Positions 24,910-34,583 of a stretch of DNA of 64,000 bases are shown here, one piece after another (the stretch's first letter is position 1; each line of letters starts with the position of its first letter). Origin of the DNA: Reinekea blandensis MED297 (GTDB lineage Bacteria; Pseudomonadota; Gammaproteobacteria; Pseudomonadales; Natronospirillaceae); assembly GCF_000153185.1 (NCBI RefSeq), contig NZ_CH724150.1, forward strand, positions 287,673-351,672. The letters are read 5' to 3'. Under the pieces are notes generated by a model. The model was not told where the DNA came from. It saw only the letters and a list, made by a program, of their open reading frames with translations, and made no database searches. Position numbers and translations under genes: made by a program.

Positions 24910-26589
24910 TCATTCAACAACCGATTCCGGAATTGTGTGTTCCGAACCAGTCAATGACTGAGATGCGAGTCGCAATGCATCGAGACGCGTTGAACAAAAC
25001 TGATCAGACGGCAACATATCAAACACGCCGACGCCCTCAAGAAACCGGGAGGTTTCTTCTTCGGGGCGAACGACATAGACGGTTTTTCCGGCCTCAAGAG
25101 CATCTTTGATTGCGTTTTCGATTGCTAAAGAGACGGTCGCATCAATCAACGGAACGTCGCTGATATCAATAACCAGCGCTGAACATGACATGACCGCATT
25201 GTGTTCACGAGCAATGGCTTTGGATACGCCGAAAATCATCGGACCGCTTAAGTACATCAACAACAGTCGCCCCTGAGCATTGTCCAACAATGTTTTTTCT
25301 TCCGGGTTCAGGGCAATGGCATCGTCAGAGTCAGTAATGGTTTTAATGTTTCGGGTCTGAACCCGACTGAGACGCTCAATGGTCAGAATGTTAGCGATGA
25401 ACACGCCAAGGCCAACCGCAACGATCAAATCAAAAAACACCGTCAAAAACATCACGCCGTACATGATCACCGTCGCATGCAATGACACCCGGTGAGCCCG
25501 CTTCACAAAGCTCCAATCCAGAATGTTAATACCCACGCGTACAGCAATACCGGCCAGCACAGCCAGTGGGATACTTTCGGTCAAGCCAGCGGCCCACAAC
25601 ACAACAATCAACAGCACTAATGCACGAACCACACCGGACAGCGCGGAGCGTGCCCCTGTCTGAATGTTAACGACAGTCCCCATGGTGGCCCCGGCACCGG
25701 GTAGCCCGCCAAACAAACCGGAGACCAGGTTACCGATCCCCTGCCCAACCAGTTCTTTGTCGGATTTGTGTTCTTTACGGGTGAGGCTGTCTGCGATGAC
25801 AGCGGTCAGCAATGCGTCGATACACCCCAGTGTGCCTAGCACCAGGGCATCAATAACCATGGTGGTCCATTGCTCGGCCGAAAAGGTCGGCACGATAAGA
25901 GACGGCAAGCCGAGGTTAATTTCACCAATCCGCCGGACCTCAAAAAAACCGAACAACGTCAGTGAAACCAACGTCCCGACCACGAGCGCAATCAGCTGCG
26001 CTGGCACATAGCGCGTCCATTGTTTTGGCGCATAAAACAGTATACCCAGCGTCATCACACCCAGAATCAACTCAACCGGGCGTATGTTCATAATCAGGTC
26101 CGGCAACGCTTTCAATGTACCGGTGACGCCCCCAGGGGGGCTGGCTTGGCCAAGAAAAGGGGCTAACTGGAGAATCACCAGAATAATACCAATTCCGGAC
26201 ATAAAACCGGAAATCACACTATAAGGCATCAAGGTAATGTACTTTCCGAGCTTCAGAGCACCCAATGCGATCTGGAACAGGCCGGCCATCATCACCACGG
26301 TAAACGCCATCGCCTTGCCGCTTTCAGGATTATCAGCGACAAGCGTGGTTAACACCGCGGTCATGACCACCGTCATTGGCCCGGTTGGTTCGGAAATCAG
26401 AGTAGAAGTCCCACCAAAAAGAGCGGCAAAAAGCCCGACGAGCACAGCACCATAAAGCCCGGCTTCGGCGCCAGCTCCGGAAGCCACACCAAAGGCCAGC
26501 GCCATGGGCAACGAAACAACAGCGGCCGTCAGACCACCGAAGACATCGCCTTTGAGATTATCAAAACGGATATCATTAAATAATTGCAT
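24910..26589 (-). CDS. SulP-family anion permease with STAS domain
   Basis: Inner-membrane SLC26/SulP transporter of 559 aa. The membrane domain has about a dozen helices and the conserved PMALAFGVASGAGAEAGLYG and GGLPGAGATMGTVVN segments. A C-terminal cytoplasmic STAS domain follows (about 430-530: SCSALVIDISDVPLIDATVS). Relatives carry sulfate, bicarbonate (BicA) or dicarboxylates, and the substrate cannot be fixed from sequence. No carbonic anhydrase or sulfate-assimilation gene is adjacent. The ATG at 26589 matches the usual N-terminus (FDNLKGDVFGGLTAA). A GTG 90 bases upstream would add an unlikely leader. No clear ribosome site precedes 26589, so the start is less certain than the gene. 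Confidence 0.88.
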   Translation of the reverse strand: MQLFNDIRFDNLKGDVFGGLTAAVVSLPMALAFGVASGAGAEAGLYGAVLVGLFAALFGGTSTLISEPTGPMTVVMTAVLTTLVADNPESGKAMAFTVVMMAGLFQIALGALKLGKYITLMPYSVISGFMSGIGIILVILQLAPFLGQASPPGGVTGTLKALPDLIMNIRPVELILGVMTLGILFYAPKQWTRYVPAQLIALVVGTLVSLTLFGFFEVRRIGEINLGLPSLIVPTFSAEQWTTMVIDALVLGTLGCIDALLTAVIADSLTRKEHKSDKELVGQGIGNLVSGLFGGLPGAGATMGTVVNIQTGARSALSGVVRALVLLIVVLWAAGLTESIPLAVLAGIAVRVGINILDWSFVKRAHRVSLHATVIMYGVMFLTVFFDLIVAVGLGVFIANILTIERLSRVQTRNIKTITDSDDAIALNPEEKTLLDNAQGRLLLMYLSGPMIFGVSKAIAREHNAVMSCSALVIDISDVPLIDATVSLAIENAIKDALEAGKTVYVVRPEEETSRFLEGVGVFDMLPSDQFCSTRLDALRLASQSLTGSEHTIPESVVE

Positions 26590-26701
26590 AACTGACACTA
26601 AAACTTCGACATTCTTATCATTGTACGCAATATTTCCCCAATCAGCGTTTCGTTCTTGCACAATCAGTTTGTAACGCACGTTGAAAATACAATAGGCATA
26701 A

Positions 26702-26725
26702 AAAAACCCGCCAGAGCGGGTTTTT
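26702..26725 (-). terminator. Rho-independent terminator of etfBA
   Basis: AAAAACCCGC pairs with GCGGGTTTTT around a CAGA loop. It is symmetrical and so potentially bidirectional, and lies 17 bases after the etfA stop. It separates etfBA from the SulP gene. Confidence 0.9.
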
Positions 26726-26742
26726 CAACTGACGCAGACGGC

Positions 26743-27669
26743 TTAGAGAGCCTTTTCCAACTCAGGTAACGCTTCGAACAGGTCCGCAACCAGGCCGTAA
26801 TCAGCCACTTGAAAGATGGGTGCCTCTTCGTCTTTGTTGATCGCAACAATGACCTTACTGTCCTTCATACCGGCCAAGTGTTGAATCTGGCCGGAGATAC
26901 CGACCGCAATATACAACTCTGGCGCCACAATTTTACCAGTTTGACCAACCTGCATATCGTTTGGCACAAAACCTTCATCAACGGCGGCACGTGACGCGCC
27001 CACAGCTGCACCGAGTTTATCGGCTACTTTGTAGAGCAACTCGAAGTTATCGCCATTCTGCATACCACGTCCGCCAGAGACCACGACGCCAGCAGCGGTT
27101 AACTCTGGGCGATCGGACACGGCCAGCTCTTCACCAACAAACTCGCTGATTCCGGCGTCTTCTTGAGCGGCTAATGACTCTATGGAGGCACTGCCATCCA
27201 AACCAGCCGGTTCAAAGGCGGTTCCACGAACGGTCAGCACTTTGATCGGATCAGCGGACTGAACGGTGGCAATGGCGTTACCCGCATAAATCGGTCGTTT
27301 GAAGGTATCTGCACTTTCAACGGCTATGATTTCAGACACTTGCTCCACGTCCATCAAAGCCGCAACCCGAGGCATAAAGTTCTTGCCGGTTGTGGTCGCC
27401 GCCGCCAGAACATGGCCATAGTCGCTTGCAACGGATGCAACCAGATTGGAGAGATTTTCGGCCAAGGCGTGTTCGTAATGGTCTGCGACGCTGTTCAATA
27501 CCTTAGTCACGCCGGTAATTTTGGCAGCCTCTTCGGCAACCGAGTCCGTCGATTTACCGGCAACCAAAACGTGAATGTCGCCACCGATTTGCTGTGCGGC
27601 TGCAACAACGTTGCGTGTTACCGGTGCCAGTTCACTGTTATTGTGTTCAGCTATTACCAAAATACTCAT
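26743..27669 (-). CDS. etfA: Electron transfer flavoprotein alpha subunit
   Basis: FAD-carrying subunit of ETF (308 aa). It takes electrons from acyl-CoA and other dehydrogenases and passes them to ETF-quinone oxidoreductase. The N-terminal domain starts [16 protein letters not shown]. The C-terminal FAD site shows [20 protein letters not shown], then [20 protein letters not shown] and GIQHLAG-like [17 protein letters not shown]. Its ATG overlaps the etfB stop (ATGA). Bounded by a strong terminator, etfB-etfA is a two-gene operon facing away from the ETF-QO gene. Confidence 0.96.
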   Translation of the reverse strand: MSILVIAEHNNSELAPVTRNVVAAAQQIGGDIHVLVAGKSTDSVAEEAAKITGVTKVLNSVADHYEHALAENLSNLVASVASDYGHVLAAATTTGKNFMPRVAALMDVEQVSEIIAVESADTFKRPIYAGNAIATVQSADPIKVLTVRGTAFEPAGLDGSASIESLAAQEDAGISEFVGEELAVSDRPELTAAGVVVSGGRGMQNGDNFELLYKVADKLGAAVGASRAAVDEGFVPNDMQVGQTGKIVAPELYIAVGISGQIQHLAGMKDSKVIVAINKDEEAPIFQVADYGLVADLFEALPELEKAL

Positions 27670-28418
27670 GACAACACCTTCGCTTCGTTTTTCAGTTTTT
27701 CGACCAGTTCTTCAACAGAAGACACGGTGATACCTGCCTCTCGTTCAGCCGGAGGCGCAACATTTAATGTCGTGACCGAACGCTTTTCTTCAACGCCGTA
27801 GTCAGCTGGTGTCTTTTTATCCAGCGGCTTACGCTTGGCTTTCATGATGTCCGGAAGTTTCACGTAGCGAGGTTCGTTCAAGCGTAAATCGGTCGTCACG
27901 ATGGCTGGCAACGTCAACCCAACGGTTTGCAGACCACCGTCGATTTCACGGGTTACATTGACCTTGTTGTCTGCGACCTCAACTTTGCTGGCAAAGGTTC
28001 CTTGCGGCATGCCGGTTAACGCCCCCAGCATCTGGCCCGTCTGGTTGTTGTCTGTATCAATCGACTGCTTACCAAGAATCACCAATCCAGGCTCTTCTTC
28101 GGCGACAATGGCTTTCAGCAGTTTGGCGACGGTTAATGAGCTCGCCGGTGCTTCCGTCGTGATCAGAATACCGCGATCAGCACCAATCGCCATGGCTCGA
28201 CGAATCTGCTCTTCCGCTTTGGCTTCACCAATAGAAACCACAACAATTTCAGTGGCAACACCCTGTTCTTTCAGGCGCACAGCCTCTTCAACAGCGATAT
28301 CACAAAATGGGTTTATGTCCATTTTGACGTTGGCCAGGTCCACATCGGACTGATCGGCCTTGACTCTGACCTTGACGTTGTAATCAACAACGCGCTTTAC
28401 GGGTACCAAAATTTTCAT
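27666..28418 (-). CDS. etfB: Electron transfer flavoprotein beta subunit
   Basis: AMP-binding partner subunit of ETF (250 aa). Recognised by [20 protein letters not shown] at the start, [16 protein letters not shown], and the signature [20 protein letters not shown] with [23 protein letters not shown] 28418 is chosen because GAGGA lies just upstream and the longer reading adds 11 residues not found in the family. Divergent from the ETF-QO gene across a 342-base region rich in repeats. Confidence 0.96.
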   Translation of the reverse strand: MKILVPVKRVVDYNVKVRVKADQSDVDLANVKMDINPFCDIAVEEAVRLKEQGVATEIVVVSIGEAKAEEQIRRAMAIGADRGILITTEAPASSLTVAKLLKAIVAEEEPGLVILGKQSIDTDNNQTGQMLGALTGMPQGTFASKVEVADNKVNVTREIDGGLQTVGLTLPAIVTTDLRLNEPRYVKLPDIMKAKRKPLDKKTPADYGVEEKRSVTTLNVAPPAEREAGITVSSVEELVEKLKNEAKVLS

Positions 28419-28760
28419 AGTGTCCTCAGTAATTCTTATGATTTCCGGCAACGAGTGAAAATCTGAATAATTAGTGTTGAATTCTGCCTAACGGTCCGCT
28501 CGAAGAGTGACAGTCCTGCCATTCTGAACCCGTGATCGGGAAATCAATCCGACATAATTCAACGTTCATTGACATGGGGCATTTAAGCCGTTTTAAACGG
28601 AAATTTCAAACAGTTGTTTTAATTTTTCGTTTGATCAGGGTAAACTCGACTTAAACACACAATTTCAGACGTAATAAGCTGAATTTTATAACAAAAACTC
28701 ACAAGTCGAGTCCATCCGGGCCGGATCATTCGACTTAACGTGGCTACTCAGGAGGTTTCT
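28419..28760. promoter_or_regulatory. Divergent control region of etfBA and the ETF-quinone oxidoreductase gene
   Basis: This gene-free 342-base stretch holds several symmetrical elements. CCGTTTTAAACGG (28588-28600) is a 6-bp dyad. CAAACAGTTGTTTT (28607-28620) resembles the PsrA fatty-acid regulator site C/GAAAC-N4-GTTTG/C with one mismatch. TCGACTTAA occurs at 28646-28654 and again at 28730-28738, exactly 84 bases apart, and an inverted AAGTCGAG lies between them at 28703-28710. No protein-coding ORF of note is present. The function of each element is inferred. Confidence 0.5.
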
Positions 28761-30416
28761 ATGGAACGCGAATCCATGGAATTTGATGTTGTAATCGTTG
28801 GTGCCGGACCCGCCGGTCTCTCAGCCGCCATCAAGTTAATGCAAGACGCTCAGAGCAATGAGCAAGAGGTGTCTGTCTGCGTCGTAGAAAAAGGCTCCGA
28901 AGTTGGCGCCCATATCCTGTCCGGCGCTGTTTTTGAACCGACTTACCTTAATGAGCTGTTTCCCGACTGGAAAACGCTCGGTGCACCACTGGAAACACCG
29001 GTAACCCGCGACGACATCTACGTCCTGAACTCCGAAACCAGTCATCTCAAAGTACCGCACATGTTTGTCCCGACGACCATGAACAACGATGGTAACTACA
29101 TCATCAGTCTGGGTAACCTCTGTCGTTGGCTGGCTGAACAGGCCGAAGGCCTCGGCGTTGAAATTTTCCCGGGCTTTACCGCGGCGGAAGTTTTGTATGA
29201 CGATAATGGTGCGGTAAAAGGCATCATTACCGGCGATATGGGTGTCGCCGAAGACGGATCCGAAAAAGACAGCTATATGCCTGGCATGGAGCTTCATGCG
29301 AAAACGACAATTTTCGCAGAAGGCGCACGAGGACACCTCGGCAAGCAACTCATTGCACGGTTCGGACTGGATAAAGGTAAAGATACCCAGCATTACGGCA
29401 TCGGTATTAAAGAACTGTGGGAAGTTGAATCAGACAAGCATGAGCCTGGTTTGGTCGTGCATACTGCTGGCTGGCCGCTGAAAGAGCATGGCGCTTCCGG
29501 TGGCGCATTCATGTATCACCTCGAAAACAATCAGGTGGTGCTCGGCTTGATTACAGACCTGGGATACCACAACCCCTATTTGTCGCCCTTTGATGAGTTT
29601 CAACGCATGAAGCATCATCCAATTTTTAAAAAGTACCTTGAAGGTGGCAAGCGGGTTTCCTATGGCGCGCGCGCACTCAACAAAGGCGGCCCACAAGCCC
29701 TGCCCAAAATGCATTTCCCGGGTGGACTGCTGATTGGTTGTGATGCTGGCACCATGAATGGCGCGAAAATCAAAGGGTCTCATACCGCGATGAAGTCTGG
29801 CATGCTTGCCGCGGAATCGATTATGGCTGCCCTGAAAAAAGGTCTCGAATACGGGCAGGATCTGTCAGATTTTGCTGAACGTTTTGCCAACAGCGATCTG
29901 AAAAAAGAGCTCCATTTCCAACGTAACTTCAGCCCAGCTCAACACAAATGGGGCAACGTCTTCGGTTCTGCCTATGCGTTTATTGATATGAACATTTTTC
30001 GTGGCACCCTGCCCTGGACTCTGACGGATCCAACACCGGATTACGCCACATTAAAACCGGCAGCCGAGTCACAAAAAATTGAGTATCCAAAATACGATGG
30101 CAAACTCACCTTTGATAAACTCAGTTCGGTGTTCCTATCAAACACCAACCATGAAGAGGACCAGCCGGTTCACCTGAAACTGACCGATCCGGAGCTACCG
30201 ATTCGTGACAATCTGCCGAAATACGCAGAACCGGCTCAGCGTTTCTGCCCGGCGGGCGTTTACGAAGTGGTTGAGTCCGATGACGGTGAAAAACGCTTCC
30301 AGATCAATTCGCAAAACTGTGTGCACTGTAAAACGTGTGACATTAAGGACCCGGCACAAAACATTACCTGGGTCACCCCTGAAGGGGGCGGCGGTCCGAA
30401 CTACCCGAACATGTAA
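28761..30416 (+). CDS. Electron transfer flavoprotein-ubiquinone oxidoreductase
   Basis: Membrane-associated ETF-QO (551 aa) that moves electrons from ETF to ubiquinone. The N-terminal FAD motif is VVIVGAGPAGLSAAIKL. The protein body contains GAHILSGAVFEP and GGLLIGCDAGTMNGAKIKG. The C-terminal [4Fe-4S] ferredoxin-like domain has CPAGVYE and NCVHCKTCDIKDP. ATG 28761 follows AGGAGG at 5 bases. A GTG 21 bases earlier lies ahead of that site and is less likely. With etfBA on the other side of the shared control region it forms the complete electron route from fatty-acid oxidation to respiration. Confidence 0.96.
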   Translation: MERESMEFDVVIVGAGPAGLSAAIKLMQDAQSNEQEVSVCVVEKGSEVGAHILSGAVFEPTYLNELFPDWKTLGAPLETPVTRDDIYVLNSETSHLKVPHMFVPTTMNNDGNYIISLGNLCRWLAEQAEGLGVEIFPGFTAAEVLYDDNGAVKGIITGDMGVAEDGSEKDSYMPGMELHAKTTIFAEGARGHLGKQLIARFGLDKGKDTQHYGIGIKELWEVESDKHEPGLVVHTAGWPLKEHGASGGAFMYHLENNQVVLGLITDLGYHNPYLSPFDEFQRMKHHPIFKKYLEGGKRVSYGARALNKGGPQALPKMHFPGGLLIGCDAGTMNGAKIKGSHTAMKSGMLAAESIMAALKKGLEYGQDLSDFAERFANSDLKKELHFQRNFSPAQHKWGNVFGSAYAFIDMNIFRGTLPWTLTDPTPDYATLKPAAESQKIEYPKYDGKLTFDKLSSVFLSNTNHEEDQPVHLKLTDPELPIRDNLPKYAEPAQRFCPAGVYEVVESDDGEKRFQINSQNCVHCKTCDIKDPAQNITWVTPEGGGGPNYPNM

Positions 30417-30421
30417 CATTA

Positions 30422-30449
30422 AAAAAGAGCACCGAAAGGTGCTCTTTTT
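30422..30449. terminator. Bidirectional terminator between ETF-QO and the DUF1285 gene
   Basis: AAAAAGAGCACC pairs perfectly with GGTGCTCTTTTT around a GAAA tetraloop. It serves both converging genes, and its right arm overlaps the stop codon of the leftward gene at 30448. Confidence 0.93.
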
Positions 30450-30975
30450 AACGTTCAAGCCGACCGATACAGATTCGATCGTCACCGCTGTTCAGAAAAA
30501 GCCCTTCCTCCGTCAACCCGCCGTGATCCAATGCATGCATTTGCCATTGATACATTACCGACTGATTAACCCGGGCCGTTAAATTGCGACGCCAATAGAG
30601 TATCGGGTTCTGATCATCCTCGATGTCTAACTGACAATCCTTGGTGAACTCTCTCACTTCGCCGAGGTTATTAGTCAGAAACCAACGGTCCTCGATCAGC
30701 TCTGCCGATGTAATCAGAAACGGCGTGTTCTCAACCGTGATTCGAACCTTTTCTACCGGTGTGACCAGATAAAACTCATCACCCTCTTGTTTAAGTATTG
30801 AGGCAAACAGCCGGACCATTTTTTTACGGGTCATGATCCGTCCTTCATGAATCCACTCACCATTGCGGGCGATAATCAGATCCATATCGGCACAGTGTTC
30901 TGGGTTCCATTGCTCAACGGGCGGCGTTTTTATGTCTTTGATATACGACAGCATTTCCGTGAGTCGATCTGACAT
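30448..30975 (-). CDS. DUF1285-family protein
   Basis: A 175-aa cytosolic protein of the DUF1285 family. Recognised by WNPEHCADMDLIIARNGEW, the following GRIMTRKKMVRLFASIL, and FYLVTPVEKVRITVEN. The biochemical role is unknown. Its start overlaps the stop of the TetR gene (GGAGGTTGATGATG). Two ATGs are possible (30978 and 30975), and the second has the better 6-base spacing. Pairing with a TetR gene in this neighbourhood is also seen in Pseudomonas, which suggests a shared, still unnamed job. Confidence 0.8.
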   Translation of the reverse strand: MSDRLTEMLSYIKDIKTPPVEQWNPEHCADMDLIIARNGEWIHEGRIMTRKKMVRLFASILKQEGDEFYLVTPVEKVRITVENTPFLITSAELIEDRWFLTNNLGEVREFTKDCQLDIEDDQNPILYWRRNLTARVNQSVMYQWQMHALDHGGLTEEGLFLNSGDDRICIGRLER

Positions 30976-30977
30976 CA

Positions 30978-31586
30978 TCAACCTCCTACTCGCTCCAACG
31001 ACTCCATTAGAAACCGATGAAACCCTCGTCGATCCTGAAGTAATTCATAAAAGAAATCTGTGTCCGACAAATGAGCGACGCCATTAGCCAAAGACCAAAT
31101 CAGACCGTAATAAAAGTGTGCACTGTCTTGTGCGTGTTCGGGTTTATCCGCCAGACTCTGTTGAATAAGATCTTTAAACTCCTGAGCATGTCGACGACGC
31201 AGGACCTGCCATTGGCGATAACGCGGTAAGTCAGGATCGAGCGCATTCAAATGTTTTTCGAGTCTAAGAATGACACGGTAACGCTCAATTTGATGTATTC
31301 GAAAGCGCAGAAACTCGCGCATAATCTCGCCACAAGAGCGTGAAGTTTCTAGTTCTTGAAGTTTCAGAGAAATGGACAGCTCATCGCGTAACAAGATGCC
31401 GGCGTAAACATCATCTTTGCCGGAAAAGTGACGATAGAATAAGGACCGGCTGACCCCTGCTGCTTTGATCAGCTGTGTTACATTAATGGTTGACTCGTCA
31501 TGAATCGTAAACAGGTTAAGCGCTGATGCAATCAACGCACTCTCAGATGCGGACGGTTCCTCAATGCTGGTTTCATCGTGATACAT
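30978..31586 (-). CDS. TetR/AcrR-family transcriptional regulator
   Basis: A 202-aa regulator with an N-terminal HTH (about 15-62: INVTQLIKAAGVSRSLFYRH, then FSGKDDVYAGIL) and a helical C-terminal domain containing FHRFLMESLERVGG at the end. It is translationally coupled to the DUF1285 gene, so the two probably form one operon, and it may control itself. No ligand can be assigned. The 30 bases between it and the PilZ gene contain no clear terminator. Confidence 0.85.
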   Translation of the reverse strand: MYHDETSIEEPSASESALIASALNLFTIHDESTINVTQLIKAAGVSRSLFYRHFSGKDDVYAGILLRDELSISLKLQELETSRSCGEIMREFLRFRIHQIERYRVILRLEKHLNALDPDLPRYRQWQVLRRRHAQEFKDLIQQSLADKPEHAQDSAHFYYGLIWSLANGVAHLSDTDFFYELLQDRRGFHRFLMESLERVGG

Positions 31587-31616
31587 AGGTCACTTCCCAA
31601 CCATGCAACGGCATTA

Positions 31617-31970
31617 TCACATGGTATGGGTTGGTTTATCAGAATTCAAAGAGCCCGCAAGGTAGGTCTCAATTTTATCTTTTGCCAGCTCGTTCTTCTT
31701 AGAAAACTGAACGCCAATCCCCGTTGCCCGGTTCCCTTGCGCTCCACGAGGCGTCATCCAGATGACTTTGCCTGCAACGGGTATTTTTTCAGGCTCATCC
31801 ATGAGGGTGAGCAGCAGAAAAACATCATCACCGATGTTAAAACGCTTGTTGGTTGCGATGAAAAGCCCACCATTTTTCACAAACGGCATGTAAGCTGCGT
31901 ACAGCACTGCTTTATCTTTCATCGTGATCGACAGTATGCCACTTCGGGCGCCGCCTAGTTTCGGGTTCAT
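31617..31970 (-). CDS. pilZ: Type IV pilus-type PilZ-domain protein
   Basis: A 117-aa single PilZ domain. In Pseudomonas aeruginosa the orthologous position, next to holB, holds the original PilZ, needed for type IV pilus assembly. The protein lacks the RxxxR c-di-GMP-binding motif at its N-terminus, as that PilZ does, but keeps FVKNGGLFIAT and KVIWMTPRGAQGNRATGIGV. It should therefore work by protein contacts rather than by binding c-di-GMP. The ATG at 31970 overlaps the holB stop (ATGA), with GAGGAA upstream. Confidence 0.9.
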   Translation of the reverse strand: MNPKLGGARSGILSITMKDKAVLYAAYMPFVKNGGLFIATNKRFNIGDDVFLLLTLMDEPEKIPVAGKVIWMTPRGAQGNRATGIGVQFSKKNELAKDKIETYLAGSLNSDKPTHTM

Positions 31971-32929
31971 TGCATTCCTCTCAAACCTAACCACTGCCAG
32001 GTTAATTCTTCGGCCATCAGCTGAACATTCAGGTTAGCTTGACGCTGTAGCCCCAGCCGCTTCTCAACAATATAGTCTCGAAAACCAAATAGTGAAACGG
32101 GCTCGAGCTGACGTAAAATGTTCATCATCGTCGGTGAAACCGCATCACTTTGACTATTAGGGTTTTGCTGAGTGCGCAGTGCAGTATCAACCCACAGCAT
32201 CGCCTGTTCCAGTACTTGAGACAACTCCTGCTTCGCCAGAAATTGACTCAGTTCCGTAAACGACTGATTCTCAACAAATTTTCGTTCAACTTCAAACCAG
32301 GTGTCAATCTGTTCTTGAGTCAGATCCAGAGCATCTAGCGGACGACCCGAGACCATACTCAGCAACACATCAACCGGCTGATTGAGCTGATTGTGAGCCG
32401 ACAAATAAGACAAGGCATCGCTCCGTTCCGGTTGCGCCAGTTGCACGATACGACAACGTGATCGTACGGTTGGCAGCAATCGGGCCATTTGTGCCGCCTG
32501 AACGAGTAAGAAGGTGTTTTCAGGCGGCTCTTCCAATACTTTTAACAGAGCATTGGCCGCATTCACATTCATAGTTTCCGCAGATTTCAACCAAACGACC
32601 TTATTTCCGCCCTGCTGGGCGGTTTCTGTCGCGCGACGAATAACCTCTCGGATGGCTTCAACCTTAATGGTCTGACTTTTGCCCTCAGGTTCAACGACTT
32701 TCAGATCCGGATGATGACCAGACGCTATCAACAGGCACGATTTACAGCGCCCACAGGGTTGATTCGCTTTGTCTAAGCACAGCAGCCTTTGCGCCAGGTT
32801 TGTGCTGAACAGGTTGGCCCCATTTCCAGGATGACCGACCAACAATAAACCATGCGGTAAACGGCCCTCGATAAACTGTTGCGACAAAGCACTCATTGTC
32901 GGTGTTAGCCAGGTTGGCAACTCAGGCAT
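31967..32929 (-). CDS. holB: DNA polymerase III delta-prime subunit
   Basis: Clamp-loader subunit of 320 aa. The AAA+ fold carries HGLLLVGHPGNGANLFSTNL, where the loop departs from a normal Walker A as expected for delta-prime. The zinc-binding cysteines lie in CLDKANQPCGRCKSC. The later motif NAANALLKVLEEPPENTFLL is a family hallmark, and SRC in PTVRSRCRIVQL gives the arginine finger. It overlaps tmk by 8 bases and pilZ by 4, in the mltG-tmk-holB-pilZ order shared with Pseudomonas. Confidence 0.95.
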   Translation of the reverse strand: MPELPTWLTPTMSALSQQFIEGRLPHGLLLVGHPGNGANLFSTNLAQRLLCLDKANQPCGRCKSCLLIASGHHPDLKVVEPEGKSQTIKVEAIREVIRRATETAQQGGNKVVWLKSAETMNVNAANALLKVLEEPPENTFLLVQAAQMARLLPTVRSRCRIVQLAQPERSDALSYLSAHNQLNQPVDVLLSMVSGRPLDALDLTQEQIDTWFEVERKFVENQSFTELSQFLAKQELSQVLEQAMLWVDTALRTQQNPNSQSDAVSPTMMNILRQLEPVSLFGFRDYIVEKRLGLQRQANLNVQLMAEELTWQWLGLRGMQ

Positions 32930-33542
32930 AACGAGCCTCCAGGGCCTGAATCAGCTGTTCACTGACCGCTTCAACCGTTTGCGACGCATCCAATCGGACA
33001 AACCGCTGCGGCTGTTGAAGTGCTCGCTGTTCGTAGGCGGCTCTGGCGCGATTAAAAAATGACAACGCCTCCTGTTCAATACGATCCAATGAACCACGAG
33101 CCCGGGCTCGATTGAGGCCGGTTTGCGCATCGCAGTCGAACCAGAAGGTGGTATCGGGCTGAAAACCACCCAAAACCAGCTGTTCCAACTGCTGAATATA
33201 GTTTGCCCCGAGCGAGCGACCTCCTCCCTGATAGGCATAGGTCGCATCGGTAAATCGATCACTGACAACCCACTGTCCGTTTACCAGCGCCGGTTTAATC
33301 AGGGTTTCCACATGCTGTTGACGGGCGGCAAACACCATCAGAAGCTCGGTATAAGGGTCCATACGTTCATCATGATGGGCAAGAACAAGGTCGCGGATTT
33401 TTTCAGCGATGGGCGTTCCCCCTGGCTCACGCGTACGGACAAAACTGATACCCCGATCGGTCAGCCAATTGCACAGAACCTCTGCTTGAGTCGTTTTTCC
33501 GGCGCCTTCAAGGCCTTCAATGGTAATAAACTGTGCGCTCAT
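32922..33542 (-). CDS. tmk: Thymidylate kinase
   Basis: Phosphorylates dTMP to dTDP for DNA synthesis (206 aa). P-loop GLEGAGKTTQ at about 10-19, the catalytic DR motif region TREPGGTPIAEKIRDL, and VVSDRFTDATYAYQGGGR are all present. It overlaps mltG by 4 bases at its start and holB by 8 at its end. Confidence 0.96.
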   Translation of the reverse strand: MSAQFITIEGLEGAGKTTQAEVLCNWLTDRGISFVRTREPGGTPIAEKIRDLVLAHHDERMDPYTELLMVFAARQQHVETLIKPALVNGQWVVSDRFTDATYAYQGGGRSLGANYIQQLEQLVLGGFQPDTTFWFDCDAQTGLNRARARGSLDRIEQEALSFFNRARAAYEQRALQQPQRFVRLDASQTVEAVSEQLIQALEARYA

Positions 33543-34583
33543 TCGGACGCCTCCGACTCACTCGGTGCGGATTGGTAATCGCTTCGGCGACCGAAACGTT
33601 GATACTGCCGCACGGCGGCATTGTGCTCTTCTAAGGTGACGGAAAAGTAATGAGTACCATCACCTTTCGCAACGAAGAAAATCGCATCGCCATCAGCAGG
33701 GTTCAGAGCGGCAGAAATGGCTTCGCGCCCGGGGTTGGCAATCGGTGTTGGCGGTAAACCGCCCCGGGTGTAGGTATTGTATGGCGTATCCGTTCTCAGA
33801 TGTTGTCGAGTGAGGTTACCGTTAAACGATTCGCCGAGCCCGTATATCACCGTAGGATCGGTCTGCAGGCGCATTCTTCGTTCCAGTCGCCGGGTAAACA
33901 CGCCGCTGATCATCGGGCGCTCAAATGCCGCTCCTGTCTCTTTCTCAATAATGGAGGCAAGTATCAAAGCTTCATAAGGTGATGATACGGCCGTGTCGTC
34001 TGAGCGATCCTGCCACTCTTCGTCCAGGACAGACTGCATTCTGCGGTGCGCCGTCTTTAACAGCTCTAGGTCGCTGGTGCCATCCTCGAACAAATAGGTA
34101 TCTGGAAAGAACCAGCCCTCATAGTGCTCAAGATCGTCTGACACCTGTCTGGCGATGTCATCGAGCGACAGTCCAGTCAGTGTTTGTTTCACGTATGGGT
34201 TCGAAGCCAGCACAGCCAGATAATCACTGACCCGCTTGCCCTCAATGAACTGAATCGAACGCAAAATTTTATCACCGGCAATCATGCGTTCAATCGCATC
34301 AATGGCGGTCATTGACTTCTGCAGCTGATAGTCGCCTTTATGGATGTCGGTTTTCTGATGGTACCTTAACCAAAGCTCATGCACTCTGGCGTACTGGATC
34401 CACCCATTACTCTCAAAGTCGTTCAGTACGCGCTTCAGCGAGGCACCAGGAACGACCGTATAGACCACGCTGTCATCAGGTAACGCTAGCGGTTTTTCTA
34501 ACGCTTTCAGGAGATAGCTACCTACACCAAGACCGGCGGCAACAATGAAGACAAGCACCAAAACAGTCAGTTTTTTTACCACA
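33539..34583 (-). CDS. mltG: Endolytic murein transglycosylase MltG
   Basis: Inner-membrane lytic transglycosylase (348 aa) that cuts nascent glycan strands and sets their length. One N-terminal membrane helix (about 4-24: LTVLVLVFIVAAGLGVGSYL) precedes a LysM-like region and the YceG catalytic domain. The catalytic Glu lies in LASIIEKETG. GTG 34583 is chosen. It overlaps the pabC end by 8 bases and places the membrane helix at the usual position, whereas the longer reading lies inside pabC. The order pabC-mltG-tmk-holB is conserved in gammaproteobacteria. Confidence 0.93.
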
